Of a stretch of 64,000 bases of DNA, positions 9,081 through 17,786 are shown piece by piece. Each line of letters begins with the position of its first letter. The stretch's first letter is position 1. The translations under genes and the position numbers were made by a program. Source of the DNA: Flavobacteriaceae bacterium UBA1682. GTDB lineage: Bacteria; Bacteroidota; Bacteroidia; Flavobacteriales; Flavobacteriaceae. A model generated the notes under the pieces. It saw only the letters and a program-made list of their open reading frames with translations, ran no database searches and was not told the DNA's origin. The stretch covers positions 140,272 through 204,271 of the forward strand of contig DCKE01000027.1 of assembly GCA_002320285.1 (NCBI GenBank). Reading direction: 5' to 3'.

Positions 9081-11708
9081 ATGCAATCACAAGAAATTCG
9101 TCAAAAGTTTTTAAGTTTTTTTGAGGAACGCGGACATCTTATTGTTCCGTCGGCACCGATTGTCTTAAAAGATGATCCGACCTTAATGTTCAATAATTCT
9201 GGAATGGCCCAGTTTAAAGAATATTTTTTAGGAAATGCCATACCGAAAAGCAACAGAATTGCCGATACACAGAAATGTCTTCGTGTTTCTGGAAAACATA
9301 ATGACTTAGAAGAAGTTGGGATTGATACCTATCATCATACGATGTTCGAAATGCTGGGTAACTGGAGTTTTGGTGATTATTTTAAGAAAGATGCCATTCA
9401 TTGGGCTTGGGAATTATTAACGGAGGTTTATAAAATTCCTAAAGACATCCTGTATGTAACCGTTTTTGAAGGAAGTGTAGAGGAAAATGTGCCTTTTGAT
9501 CAAGAAGCCTATGATATCTGGAAATCCTTAATCGCTGAGGATAGAATTTTGTTGGGTAATAAAAAAGATAATTTTTGGGAAATGGGAGAGCAAGGTCCGT
9601 GTGGTCCGTGTTCTGAAATCCATGTAGATATTCGTTCTCAAGAGGAAAAATCTCTGATATCAGGTAAGGAATTAGTAAATGCTGATCATCCGCAGGTTGT
9701 AGAGATTTGGAACAATGTCTTTATGGAGTTTAACCGTAAAGCAGATGGTTCCTTGGAAAAATTACCTGCACAACACGTAGATACCGGGATGGGTTTCGAG
9801 CGTTTATGTATGGTTTTACAAGGTGTACAGTCCAATTACGATACCGATGTTTTTAGCCCGTTAATTGAGAAAATATCTGAGTTGACTCAGGGGAAATATA
9901 CCATTAAGGCTAAGGATGATGAGGAAGAGAAAATAAATATTGCCATTCGAGTGATAGCTGATCACGTTCGAGCGGTTGCTTTTGCTATTGCAGACGGACA
10001 ATTGCCGTCTAATAATGGAGCGGGATATGTGATTCGTCGTATTTTACGTCGTGCAATTCGTTATGCGTTTACCTTTTTGAATAAAAAAGAGCCTTTTATT
10101 TATCAATTAGTAGAGGTTTTGAGTGTACAAATGGGAAGTGTTTTTCCGGAAATCACAGCTCAAAAGGGATTGGTTATGAATGTAATTAAAGAAGAGGAGG
10201 CCTCTTTCTTGAGAACCTTAGATCAGGGATTACATTTGTTAGATCAAGTTATAGCGCAATCGGAATCTAGCGTGATTTCTGGAGCGAAAGCCTTTGAATT
10301 ATATGATACATTTGGTTTTCCGATAGATTTAACCGCTTTGATCTTGAGAGAAAGAGGATTGGAATTAGATGAGGCGGGTTTTGACTTAGCGATGAGTCAA
10401 CAAAAAAATCGTTCAAGAGCCGCTTCTGAAGTGTCTACTGATGATTGGACCGTTTTGATACCGGGAAATATAGAAACCTTTGTCGGTTACGATTTGTTGA
10501 ACAATGAGGTGAAAATCACGCGTTTTAGAAAGGTAGATAGTAAAAAAGACGGAAAATTATTTCAATTGGTTTTGGATCAGACCCCATTCTATCCAGAAGG
10601 CGGAGGGCAAGTTGGAGATCGAGGTTTTTTGATTTCAGCAAATGAAACCATTGAGATTATCGATACAAAAAAAGAAAATAACCTGATACTTCATTTTGCA
10701 AAAGAACTTCCAGAGAATTTAACGGGAAGCTTTACAGCACAAGTTAATGAAGAAACGAGAAAACAAAGTGCGAGCAATCACTCTGCAACTCATTTATTGC
10801 ATCAGGCTTTGAGAACAATTTTGGGAACGCATGTGGAACAAAAGGGATCTTTGGTTTCTCCAAATTATCTGCGCTTTGACTTTTCTCATTTCGCAAAATT
10901 GACAGAGGAGGAGTTAAAGGCGGTTGAAGATTTTGTCAATGATAGAATTCAAGATCAGTTGCCATTGGTAGAGAGAAGAAGCATTCCGTTTGCTCAAGCT
11001 ATTGAGGAAGGAGCTATGGCTTTATTCGGTGAAAAATATGGTGATGAAGTTCGTGCCATTCGTTTTGGAACGAGTATGGAGCTTTGTGGAGGAATTCACG
11101 TTCAGAATACGGCTGATATTTGGCAGTTTAAGATTGTCAGTGAAGGCGCTGTTGCAGCGGGAATTCGTAGAATTGAGGCCATTACTAACCAAGCTGTAAG
11201 AACCTTCTATAAAGACCAAGAAGATACTTTGAAAGAAGTGAAAAATATACTTAAAAACCCGCAAGACACTTTAAAAGCCGTTGTTTCCCTACAAGATGAA
11301 AATGCCAAGCTAAAAAAGCAGTTGGAGCAGTTGTTGCGTGAAAAAGCGAAAGGACTAAAAGGAGAATTGTCGGCAGAAATTCAAACGATTAACCATATTC
11401 AGTTTTTGGCTAAACAAGTTGATTTGGATGCCAATGGTGCAAAGGATTTGGCTTATGAATTGGGTTCCGATAAAACCAATTTATTTTTGGTTCTTGCAAC
11501 GGTGACAGAAGGGAAGCCGATGTTGACTTGTTATATATCTAAGGAGTTAGCTACTGAAAAAGGATTAAATGCTGGACAAGTGGTTCGGGAATTGGGAAAA
11601 TACATCCAAGGTGGAGGTGGAGGACAAGCGTTCTTCGCAACTGCCGGAGGTAAAAATCCTGATGGTATTGCCGAGGCATTGTCTAAGGCTATTGAATATG
11701 TGAAATAA
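9081..11708 (+). CDS. alaS: alanine--tRNA ligase
   Basis: AlaRS charges tRNA-Ala with alanine in the cytoplasm. The 875-residue protein has the full domain set: class II catalytic core at the N-terminus (residues 1 to about 240), tRNA-recognition domain, editing domain and C-terminal C-Ala domain with a coiled coil. The editing-site zinc ligands are present as HSATH (H567, H571) and CGGIH (C669, H673). The C-terminal GGGGGQAFFATAGGK segment is typical of C-Ala. It is followed by a terminator and then by a GSCFA gene, a pairing common in Bacteroidota. Confidence 0.98.
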   Translation: MQSQEIRQKFLSFFEERGHLIVPSAPIVLKDDPTLMFNNSGMAQFKEYFLGNAIPKSNRIADTQKCLRVSGKHNDLEEVGIDTYHHTMFEMLGNWSFGDYFKKDAIHWAWELLTEVYKIPKDILYVTVFEGSVEENVPFDQEAYDIWKSLIAEDRILLGNKKDNFWEMGEQGPCGPCSEIHVDIRSQEEKSLISGKELVNADHPQVVEIWNNVFMEFNRKADGSLEKLPAQHVDTGMGFERLCMVLQGVQSNYDTDVFSPLIEKISELTQGKYTIKAKDDEEEKINIAIRVIADHVRAVAFAIADGQLPSNNGAGYVIRRILRRAIRYAFTFLNKKEPFIYQLVEVLSVQMGSVFPEITAQKGLVMNVIKEEEASFLRTLDQGLHLLDQVIAQSESSVISGAKAFELYDTFGFPIDLTALILRERGLELDEAGFDLAMSQQKNRSRAASEVSTDDWTVLIPGNIETFVGYDLLNNEVKITRFRKVDSKKDGKLFQLVLDQTPFYPEGGGQVGDRGFLISANETIEIIDTKKENNLILHFAKELPENLTGSFTAQVNEETRKQSASNHSATHLLHQALRTILGTHVEQKGSLVSPNYLRFDFSHFAKLTEEELKAVEDFVNDRIQDQLPLVERRSIPFAQAIEEGAMALFGEKYGDEVRAIRFGTSMELCGGIHVQNTADIWQFKIVSEGAVAAGIRRIEAITNQAVRTFYKDQEDTLKEVKNILKNPQDTLKAVVSLQDENAKLKKQLEQLLREKAKGLKGELSAEIQTINHIQFLAKQVDLDANGAKDLAYELGSDKTNLFLVLATVTEGKPMLTCYISKELATEKGLNAGQVVRELGKYIQGGGGGQAFFATAGGKNPDGIAEALSKAIEYVK

Positions 11709-11712
11709 ATAA

Positions 11713-11743
11713 AAAAGATTCTCGAAAGAGAATCTTTTTTTTA
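11713..11743 (+). terminator. intrinsic terminator after alaS
   Basis: The stem AAAAGATTCTC / GAGAATCTTTT closes a GAAA tetraloop and is followed by more T residues, starting 5 bases after the alaS stop codon. Confidence 0.85.
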
Positions 11744-11782
11744 TCCTCCAATAAATTTTATTAATGTAATGCAATTCTAGAT

Positions 11783-12736
11783 ATGGAATTTTATACCAAG
11801 ATCCCGCTTACTGATTATCAAAACAAGATTAATTATGATTCAAAGATTATTTCTTTGGGTTCGTGTTTTGCGGTTAATATGGCGCAAAAATTTAAAGAGT
11901 TTCAGTTTCAAGTGACTTCAAATCCTTTTGGTATACTATTTCATCCGATGGCGATGGAGAAAATTTTGGAATATGCGGTATCGGATTACGTTTTTACTGA
12001 AAAGGATGTTTTTTGTATAGATGGAGTTTGGAGTTGTTTTGACGCGCACTCGGATTTGAATCAATTAGATCAATCGGACTGTGTAGATCATTTGAATGCA
12101 GCTCTACAAACGTTGAAATACGAGGTACAGCAAGCGTCTCACTTGATTATGACTTTGGGTACAGCTTGGGTATATCAATTTAATGAGACGGCGAGTTTGG
12201 TTTCCAACTGTCATAAGGTTCCTCAAGGGCAATTTAGTAAGAAAATGCTGAGTTATGAAGAGGTTTTAAAGTCTTTGCAAAATATTTCCACTCTGATTCT
12301 ATCCTTAAATCCTGAAATTAATAGTATTTATACGATTTCACCAGTTCGACATATTAAAGATGGTTTTGTTGAAAACCAAAGGAGTAAGGCGGTTTTAGTA
12401 GCGGCTTTACATCAATTTTTAGAAGATAAAACCAGTCGAGAATGCTATTTTCCAGCTTATGAAATTATGATGGATGAACTGAGAGACTATCGTTTTTACG
12501 GATCGGATATGCTACATCCAAATGTTGTCGCCATTGATTATATCTGGGAAAAGTGGAGTCGTATGATGTTTGATCCAAGCGTTTTTACGATTATGAAAAA
12601 AGTGGATGAAGTGCAAAAGGGATTGAATCATCGAGCTTTTAATCCAGCATCTGAAAAACACGGCATATTTCTTGACAAGTTAGTAGGGAAGATTGATGAT
12701 TTATTGGATGAGTTTCCCTTTATGAGTTTTAGATAG
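11783..12736 (+). CDS. GSCFA domain protein
   Basis: The 317-residue protein is named for the motif GSCFA, seen here at residues 26-30 (SLGSCFAVNMAQKF). GSCFA (PF08885) is related to SGNH/GDSL hydrolases and is found in Bacteroidota and Proteobacteria. Its biochemical role is not established. There is no signal peptide, so it is probably cytoplasmic. It lies just behind alaS but after a terminator, so any co-transcription would need read-through. Confidence 0.9.
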   Translation: MEFYTKIPLTDYQNKINYDSKIISLGSCFAVNMAQKFKEFQFQVTSNPFGILFHPMAMEKILEYAVSDYVFTEKDVFCIDGVWSCFDAHSDLNQLDQSDCVDHLNAALQTLKYEVQQASHLIMTLGTAWVYQFNETASLVSNCHKVPQGQFSKKMLSYEEVLKSLQNISTLILSLNPEINSIYTISPVRHIKDGFVENQRSKAVLVAALHQFLEDKTSRECYFPAYEIMMDELRDYRFYGSDMLHPNVVAIDYIWEKWSRMMFDPSVFTIMKKVDEVQKGLNHRAFNPASEKHGIFLDKLVGKIDDLLDEFPFMSFR

Positions 12737-12817
12737 TAAGGAGGTGTCGTATATTGTTTGTGTGAGTTAAAGGAGGTAAGACTATAAGTTTTGTTGTTCA
12801 ATTAATAGCTGCGTACT

Positions 12818-13441
12818 ATGAAAAGTTTATTAAAAATATTTTTTGTGTTGGTAATGATGTTTACGGGAGCGATGATTTATCGTTATTTTGATCGTAGAGC
12901 AGAAGATGCTAAAATGGAGTACAATTCCGATTTGATTCAAAATCAATTCAAAAACGTAAGCAAGTTAATTGTCACAGAAGCGAAGTTTTCTCAGGTTATG
13001 ACTTATGAAGATCAGCAAAAGTATATGATGGACTTGTTGTCTTTTAAGAAAAAGGCCGTCGTAATTATTAATGCAGATGCTACGGTTTCCTATGATATGA
13101 GTCAGATTGAATACGATATTGATGAGGTAAACAAAGTGGTTAGAATTACAAAATTGCCTAAAGAAGAAATAAAGCTTTATCCAGAGATTAAGCTTTATGA
13201 TGTTGAGCAAAGTAAATTTAATCCATTTCAAGGAGAAGATTACAATATAATCAATGCTAAGGTAAAGGAAGACTTATTACGTAAAATAGAGAAGTCTACA
13301 TTGAAGACTAATGCGCAAAATCGCTTGATTACAGAATTGTCAAAAATATTGGTAGTGACACAGTCTTTAGGATGGAAATTGGAATATCAAGATACTGTTA
13401 TAGAGTCTGACTTAGATCTAAATCAACAATTGAGGTTGTGA
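12818..13441 (+). CDS. DUF4230 membrane-anchored protein
   Basis: The 207-residue protein has one N-terminal transmembrane segment (residues 4-21) and a soluble domain facing the periplasm. The stretch around KLIVTEAKFSQVMTYEDQQ and the following VIINADATVSYDMSQIEYDI pattern fit DUF4230, a family of unknown function common in Bacteroidota. It starts 81 bases after the GSCFA gene. That spacer contains two AAGGAGGT-type motifs, but neither is placed to act on this start codon. Confidence 0.8.
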   Translation: MKSLLKIFFVLVMMFTGAMIYRYFDRRAEDAKMEYNSDLIQNQFKNVSKLIVTEAKFSQVMTYEDQQKYMMDLLSFKKKAVVIINADATVSYDMSQIEYDIDEVNKVVRITKLPKEEIKLYPEIKLYDVEQSKFNPFQGEDYNIINAKVKEDLLRKIEKSTLKTNAQNRLITELSKILVVTQSLGWKLEYQDTVIESDLDLNQQLRL

Positions 13442-13548
13442 TTTTGGTTATGTCATTTAATTATCACAGATTTTGTTGATGGGAGAAGTCTCTGAGGTGG
13501 TGGTATGATGGGTTTGTAAAACCTGCTGAAAAGAAGCGTATCATATAA

Positions 13549-13584
13549 AAACAGTGCTGTTTCTTGATTTGAAACAGCACTGTT
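13549..13584. terminator. terminator between convergent genes
   Basis: The inverted repeat AACAGTGCTGTTTC / GAAACAGCACTGTT has a 7-base loop. It lies between the converging DUF4230 gene and the aromatic hydroxylase gene. The flanking A/T runs are short, so termination strength is uncertain. Confidence 0.7.
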
Positions 13585-13596
13585 GATCTTTAATGA

Positions 13597-15345
13597 CTAG
13601 TTATTGTGTACTAATTCAATCCCGTTATTGATTAAAAGAGCTACTTCAGGTCTCTCAGTGGTCAATTCGCTTAGGCGCTTTATGGTTTTGTCGATTAACT
13701 CTTTATTTCCTTGAATTGTGTTGAGTTCTAACAGTTCTAGAGTCAGCAACCAATCTGACGGATGGTTTCGAATAAGTTGATCAAGTATGCCTTGTGAATC
13801 TATTTTTGAATTGGATTCTCTTGCTGTTCTTACCTGTTGGTATAAGTTTTCTAGTGCTATTTTAATAGCTGTTCTATCTGATTTTATGGTTTTCGATGAG
13901 GGAACATGAGTAATCAAGTCGAAGCTGTTGTAGTCTGCTGGACCTGAATAGGCTGAAATGATATTCGTGCCTACTGCCATGTCGTAAACACCCCATTCCG
14001 GTTGAAAGAGCATTTGACCTTGATATTTTACCGTACAGTTCTTAAAGCTGATTAAGATGATTTTTCCGTGTAGATTTCTCATTCCCGTGATGATTTCTCC
14101 GGCTACAGTTACGCCTCCTTCGAATTCTAAAGTGACGTTTTCACCTTCAGAGATCGAATAGGCATTTAGATCTTTAGGGCTCATATCTTCAATGGCTAAA
14201 TTAACGCCTTTTAGGGTTCCTAGTGCAGTACCGTAGCCAGAAGCATGATATTCGGTGCCGTGTCCAACTAACTCTTTTTCCCGGTAGGAGAGCGCTGTAG
14301 GTCCATCTGCTTGTATGTAAATTGGTTTTCCTTGGTGTTCGATCACATTTGTGAATTTTCCTGATACTTGAATTCCTGTCGTTAATTCGATAGTGCCTAT
14401 GGCATTGGACTCAATTAATTTTTGAGCCCCTTCAAGTCCGCCTTTTCTGATTCCCATATTATTGGCGAATTCTTCTAGTACCATACTTAAGTATGCGAAA
14501 TCTGGAGTGACAAACAATTGTGGTTGCGGTTTGGTGATATCAAAGTTTTGCTGAGCGGCATCGATAGTATAAGGCAATTTTTTAACGGCATCAGTCATGC
14601 ACCAAGCGCTTTCACCGATAGAAGAGAGTAGACCGGCCCCGTAAATTTTTGGGTTTTCTAAAGTTCCGACTAATCCATACTCGACAGTCCACCAATGTAG
14701 ATTTCGAATTTGAGCCATCTCCGATAACTTACCCATATTGCGTTGGAGATCATCAACTCTCTTTTCTACGTCTGATATGGCAGCAGCATCAGCATCCTCA
14801 GCTTCTTTTAATATTGATAAAAGACGAATCGCTTCATACATTTCGTAATCACGTGCAGAGGAGATCGCTTTACAGCCAATTTCTCCAAACCTTCTGAGGT
14901 ATTCGGCATATTCTGGATTTGCAATAATAGGAGCATGTCCAGCGCCTTCATGAATGATATCCGGAGCGGGGGTATATTCAATATGTTCTAATTGGCGAAT
15001 GTCAGAGGCAATAACCAAAACCTTGTAGGCTTGAAATTCCATAAACGCATTAGGAGGTATAAAACCATCGACTGCTACTGCTGCCCAGCCAATTTCCTTT
15101 AAAATACGATTCATTCCATACATATTAGGAATATCATCAATAGAAATTCCAGTTTGCTTTAAACCTTCGAGATAGGAGGAATGAGCGACCTTACTTAGAT
15201 AACTCACGTTTTTGCGCATCACATATCGCCATACTGCCTGATTTATGGCGGTATATTCGTCATAGTGTTGCGGTTTTATGAATTGTTTAAGATGTTCTGG
15301 AAGTCTGTTGATTAAGGGATTGCTTTCGTATTCTTGCGTTTTCAT
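13597..15345 (-). CDS. aromatic amino acid hydroxylase (phenylalanine 4-monooxygenase type), long form
   Basis: The enzyme hydroxylates an aromatic amino acid, probably Phe to Tyr, using non-heme iron and a pterin. The iron-binding triad is visible: H132 and H137 in DIIHEGAGHAPII and E222 in WWTVEYGLVG. At 582 residues it is about twice the length of the usual bacterial enzyme (around 260-300). The catalytic domain lies in the first 300 or so residues. The remaining half, which I do not recognise, has beta-rich stretches and a helical end. This long form is typical of Bacteroidota. Urocanase, another amino acid catabolic enzyme, lies nearby on the same strand. Confidence 0.88.
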   Translation of the reverse strand: MKTQEYESNPLINRLPEHLKQFIKPQHYDEYTAINQAVWRYVMRKNVSYLSKVAHSSYLEGLKQTGISIDDIPNMYGMNRILKEIGWAAVAVDGFIPPNAFMEFQAYKVLVIASDIRQLEHIEYTPAPDIIHEGAGHAPIIANPEYAEYLRRFGEIGCKAISSARDYEMYEAIRLLSILKEAEDADAAAISDVEKRVDDLQRNMGKLSEMAQIRNLHWWTVEYGLVGTLENPKIYGAGLLSSIGESAWCMTDAVKKLPYTIDAAQQNFDITKPQPQLFVTPDFAYLSMVLEEFANNMGIRKGGLEGAQKLIESNAIGTIELTTGIQVSGKFTNVIEHQGKPIYIQADGPTALSYREKELVGHGTEYHASGYGTALGTLKGVNLAIEDMSPKDLNAYSISEGENVTLEFEGGVTVAGEIITGMRNLHGKIILISFKNCTVKYQGQMLFQPEWGVYDMAVGTNIISAYSGPADYNSFDLITHVPSSKTIKSDRTAIKIALENLYQQVRTARESNSKIDSQGILDQLIRNHPSDWLLTLELLELNTIQGNKELIDKTIKRLSELTTERPEVALLINNGIELVHNN

Positions 15346-15545
15346 CCTATACTAGGGTTTATATATGTATTATTGGTAAATATAATAAAATTTAATTACA
15401 CATCATTTAAAGCCTTGTTATTGTTTTGTCAAGAAGTATGCAAACTCGTTTTAACGTAAAATTGAAAAAAAATTAACGTGAATATTTTTTTAGTTTGAAT
15501 TTATTTATATCTTGCGCCAGATTAACTATTTTAAAATTAACAATT

Positions 15546-16682
15546 ATGAAAAAATTATTTATGTTTTTGGCGGTAGCAGGATTGGCTACTTTCGGAACAG
15601 CATGTAGCAGTAGTGATGACAATACGCCACCACCACCACCAGAGGTAGGTCAATTAGCATTGTCTGCTAGCAAAACTACATTGGAAATTAATGAAAAAGT
15701 AACTTTTGCTGTGAAATTAGATGGTAAAGCAGTTGCGGACGCAGAAATTTTTATTGACGGAACGAAAATTTCTGGATATGAAACATCTTTTGCTACAGCA
15801 AAAGCTTACAAAGTAGTAGCGAAAAAAGCGGGATCTAAAGATAGCAGCGAATTAACTATTACAGTAAAAGAAAAAGTAATTGAGAAAAAACAATTAGTAT
15901 TAACTGCAACTCCAGTTTTATTAGCATTAAATGCAGAAACTACTTTCAAAGTAACTCTTGACGGACAAGATGTAACTTCTAGTTCTGTTATTACAGTTAA
16001 TGGTACTGCTGTGACTAATGCAAAATTTAAATCAGCAACTGCTGGAGATTTTACTGCAATAGCCAAGAAAGAAGGATCTATTGATAGTGAGGAAGTTGTA
16101 GTTACTGTTTTACCTGCTGCAACAGCTGGAAACAAAACAGTTTACGGTGGTACAGAAAAAGTAATTAACAATACAGTATTTGGAATTAGAGGTTTCTACT
16201 ACATTGACGAAACTGAGACTACTGTTGGTACATTGTGGTTAATTCAAACTACTGGACCAAGTAATTTCATTACGCAAATTGCTGTTATGGGACCTGCCAT
16301 TGAAGATGCTGAAGGTTATTTACCAGCTGATCCAACTTTAGCTAACACTGTTTTCAATTTCATGATTGTTGTTGATGGAGGTACTGCTGTAACTGATGAA
16401 ACAGTTGCAACTACTACAGGTACTGCAGGTTTTGCTCTAAATGCACTTGTTTCTGATCCAAACAAATTATTTGATGTAACTTTGAAATCTAATCTTGCTG
16501 GATTGAAATCTGGTAAAACTTTTGTACATGAATTTACAGGTACAGCTGGTTTAGTAACATGGCAAACTTCTGCGAACAGACAAAGCGCAACAGCTACTTC
16601 AAAATCAATTAAAGAACAAGGTTCTAATAAAATTGGATCTTATTCTGAGTTGAAAAAAGTATTAAAAAGCTTGAATAGATAA
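15546..16682 (+). CDS. lipoprotein with two Ig-like repeats
   Basis: The 378-residue protein starts at MKKLFMFLAVAGL and has a lipobox ending in Cys (TFGTACSSSDD), so it is a lipoprotein. Two tandem Ig-like domains of about 75 residues follow (about 35-110 and 115-190); each begins LxLxAxxxxLxxN and ends in a TVK/TVL strand. The C-terminal 180 residues form a beta-rich domain I do not recognise. The frame is open from 15495, but the upstream residues are not signal-like. It is followed by a strong terminator and appears monocistronic. Function unknown. Confidence 0.75.
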   Translation: MKKLFMFLAVAGLATFGTACSSSDDNTPPPPPEVGQLALSASKTTLEINEKVTFAVKLDGKAVADAEIFIDGTKISGYETSFATAKAYKVVAKKAGSKDSSELTITVKEKVIEKKQLVLTATPVLLALNAETTFKVTLDGQDVTSSSVITVNGTAVTNAKFKSATAGDFTAIAKKEGSIDSEEVVVTVLPAATAGNKTVYGGTEKVINNTVFGIRGFYYIDETETTVGTLWLIQTTGPSNFITQIAVMGPAIEDAEGYLPADPTLANTVFNFMIVVDGGTAVTDETVATTTGTAGFALNALVSDPNKLFDVTLKSNLAGLKSGKTFVHEFTGTAGLVTWQTSANRQSATATSKSIKEQGSNKIGSYSELKKVLKSLNR

Positions 16683-16725
16683 TATCAAATAAAACTTTAG
16701 ATAGTATTTAAAGTTTACTTAATTG

Positions 16726-16764
16726 AAGCAGTAGTAAGCAAAAGCTTACTGCTGCTTTTTTTTT
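16726..16764 (+). terminator. intrinsic terminator after the Ig-like lipoprotein
   Basis: The stem AAGCAGTAGTAAGC / GCTTACTGCTGCTT (one mismatch) has an AAAA loop and is followed by a run of T. Confidence 0.85.
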
Positions 16765-17176
16765 GATAATAAAGAGTCATTCGTTTATTAAAAACAGTGC
16801 AACGCGACGGTGGTTAAGAGTTCAGTTGTCAATATGTAGCTGAATTACAACAACTGTTATAAACTTTTTTGGACTTAATAGCCGTTTATAATCGATTTGA
16901 AAAGTTAATGGAATAGTTTCGGATGTTAGTTGGTGTCAGCTTTAAATGATATTTACAATATTTTACGGTTATATTTATTAACAATTGTGCCTTCGAGAGT
17001 GCAGAGATGCTGAGGATATCGTTCTTATAGGGAATGAACCTTTCCGGTGCTAACTTTTAGGATGCTTCTTGCTACCAATTTTTGAATGGTAGAGCTATTT
17101 GTGATGATTCTAAAAGCGAATTGTGTTCAAAATAGAGGGAGTACGACTTAATTTTAATAATGATAATGTATAGTGC
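16765..17176. other. gene-free region between two terminators
   Basis: About 410 bases with no coding sequence I can support. The only structured stretch is the TPP-riboswitch-like element at 16989-17071. The rest is A+T-rich with scattered stops in all frames. Confidence 0.6.
16989..17071 (+). ncRNA. TPP-riboswitch-like element, probably a relic
   Basis: Read on the plus strand, pieces of the thiamine pyrophosphate riboswitch core appear in the correct order. GAGAGTGC stands in place of GGGGTGC. It is followed by a short GCA-GAGA-TGC hairpin, then GCTGAG and TGAACCT. The following part (TTCCGGTGCTAAC, then TAGGATGC) resembles the GATCnGGnTAAT...GCGTAGG part only loosely. No thiamine gene follows; the next gene is on the opposite strand. 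I read it as a possible decayed riboswitch left after loss of its gene, or as chance. Confidence 0.25.
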
Positions 17177-17217
17177 AAAAAAAAGGCTATCTCAAATTAT
17201 GAGATAGCCTTTTTTTT
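17177..17217. terminator. bidirectional terminator
   Basis: The perfect stem AAAAAGGCTATCTCA / TGAGATAGCCTTTTT has a 5-base loop and is flanked by A and T runs. It touches the stop codon of the minus-strand DUF4136 gene. Confidence 0.88.
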
Positions 17218-17752
17218 ATTTTTTGGGAGCAGGTGGGAAATCTTTTAAAACTTTAGTTACAAACTCGTTAATACGAGCTTCTTTTTTCTCTCTGTTTTTG
17301 GTGATGTAGCCAGTTCCTACACCTTGCCATACGAGCTCTTTTCTCTTGGCATCCAATACATCAATATATAGATTGCCCTCGACTGATGTTGAAACGGTAT
17401 TGTAGGTAGATCCCCAATATGGATTCCATCCCCAGCCATATCCCCAAGGTGAATAGTAACTGTTTTGTGTGATGTCAACACGCTGTTGTGCCTTAGTGAA
17501 GATATTTATTAAGATATCAGGATTAGCACTTTTGACCATTCCCTTCTTGGTTAGTTCGGCATCGATAGCATTGAGAATTCGTTTTTTATCCAAATCGGAA
17601 ATCTCTGTTTTGTCAATACCCTCCTTAAAGAAGGCATAAGTTTTGTAATTGTTGAAATCAGTTTTGCTGTCATAATCAGAAGCAACTTGTACGGAGCTAC
17701 ATCCTGTGATAAAAACTAAGGCTACTAAAGGTAAAAATTTTAAAATTTTCAT
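17216..17752 (-). CDS. DUF4136 lipoprotein
   Basis: The 178-residue lipoprotein has a signal peptide ending in the lipobox FITGCSS. Its DUF4136 domain starts around VASDYDSKTDFNNYKTYAF and includes a Trp/Tyr/Gly-rich stretch (YYSPWGYGWGWNPYWG). DUF4136 proteins are small lipoproteins common in Bacteroidota; their role is unknown. The frame also allows a TTG start nine bases upstream; I prefer the ATG at 17752 because it begins the signal peptide directly. Urocanase lies just upstream on the same strand and may be co-transcribed. Confidence 0.85.
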   Translation of the reverse strand: MKILKFLPLVALVFITGCSSVQVASDYDSKTDFNNYKTYAFFKEGIDKTEISDLDKKRILNAIDAELTKKGMVKSANPDILINIFTKAQQRVDITQNSYYSPWGYGWGWNPYWGSTYNTVSTSVEGNLYIDVLDAKRKELVWQGVGTGYITKNREKKEARINEFVTKVLKDFPPAPKK

Positions 17753-17786
17753 GATTGACAAGAATTATTGGTTAATAGTGAGTTTA

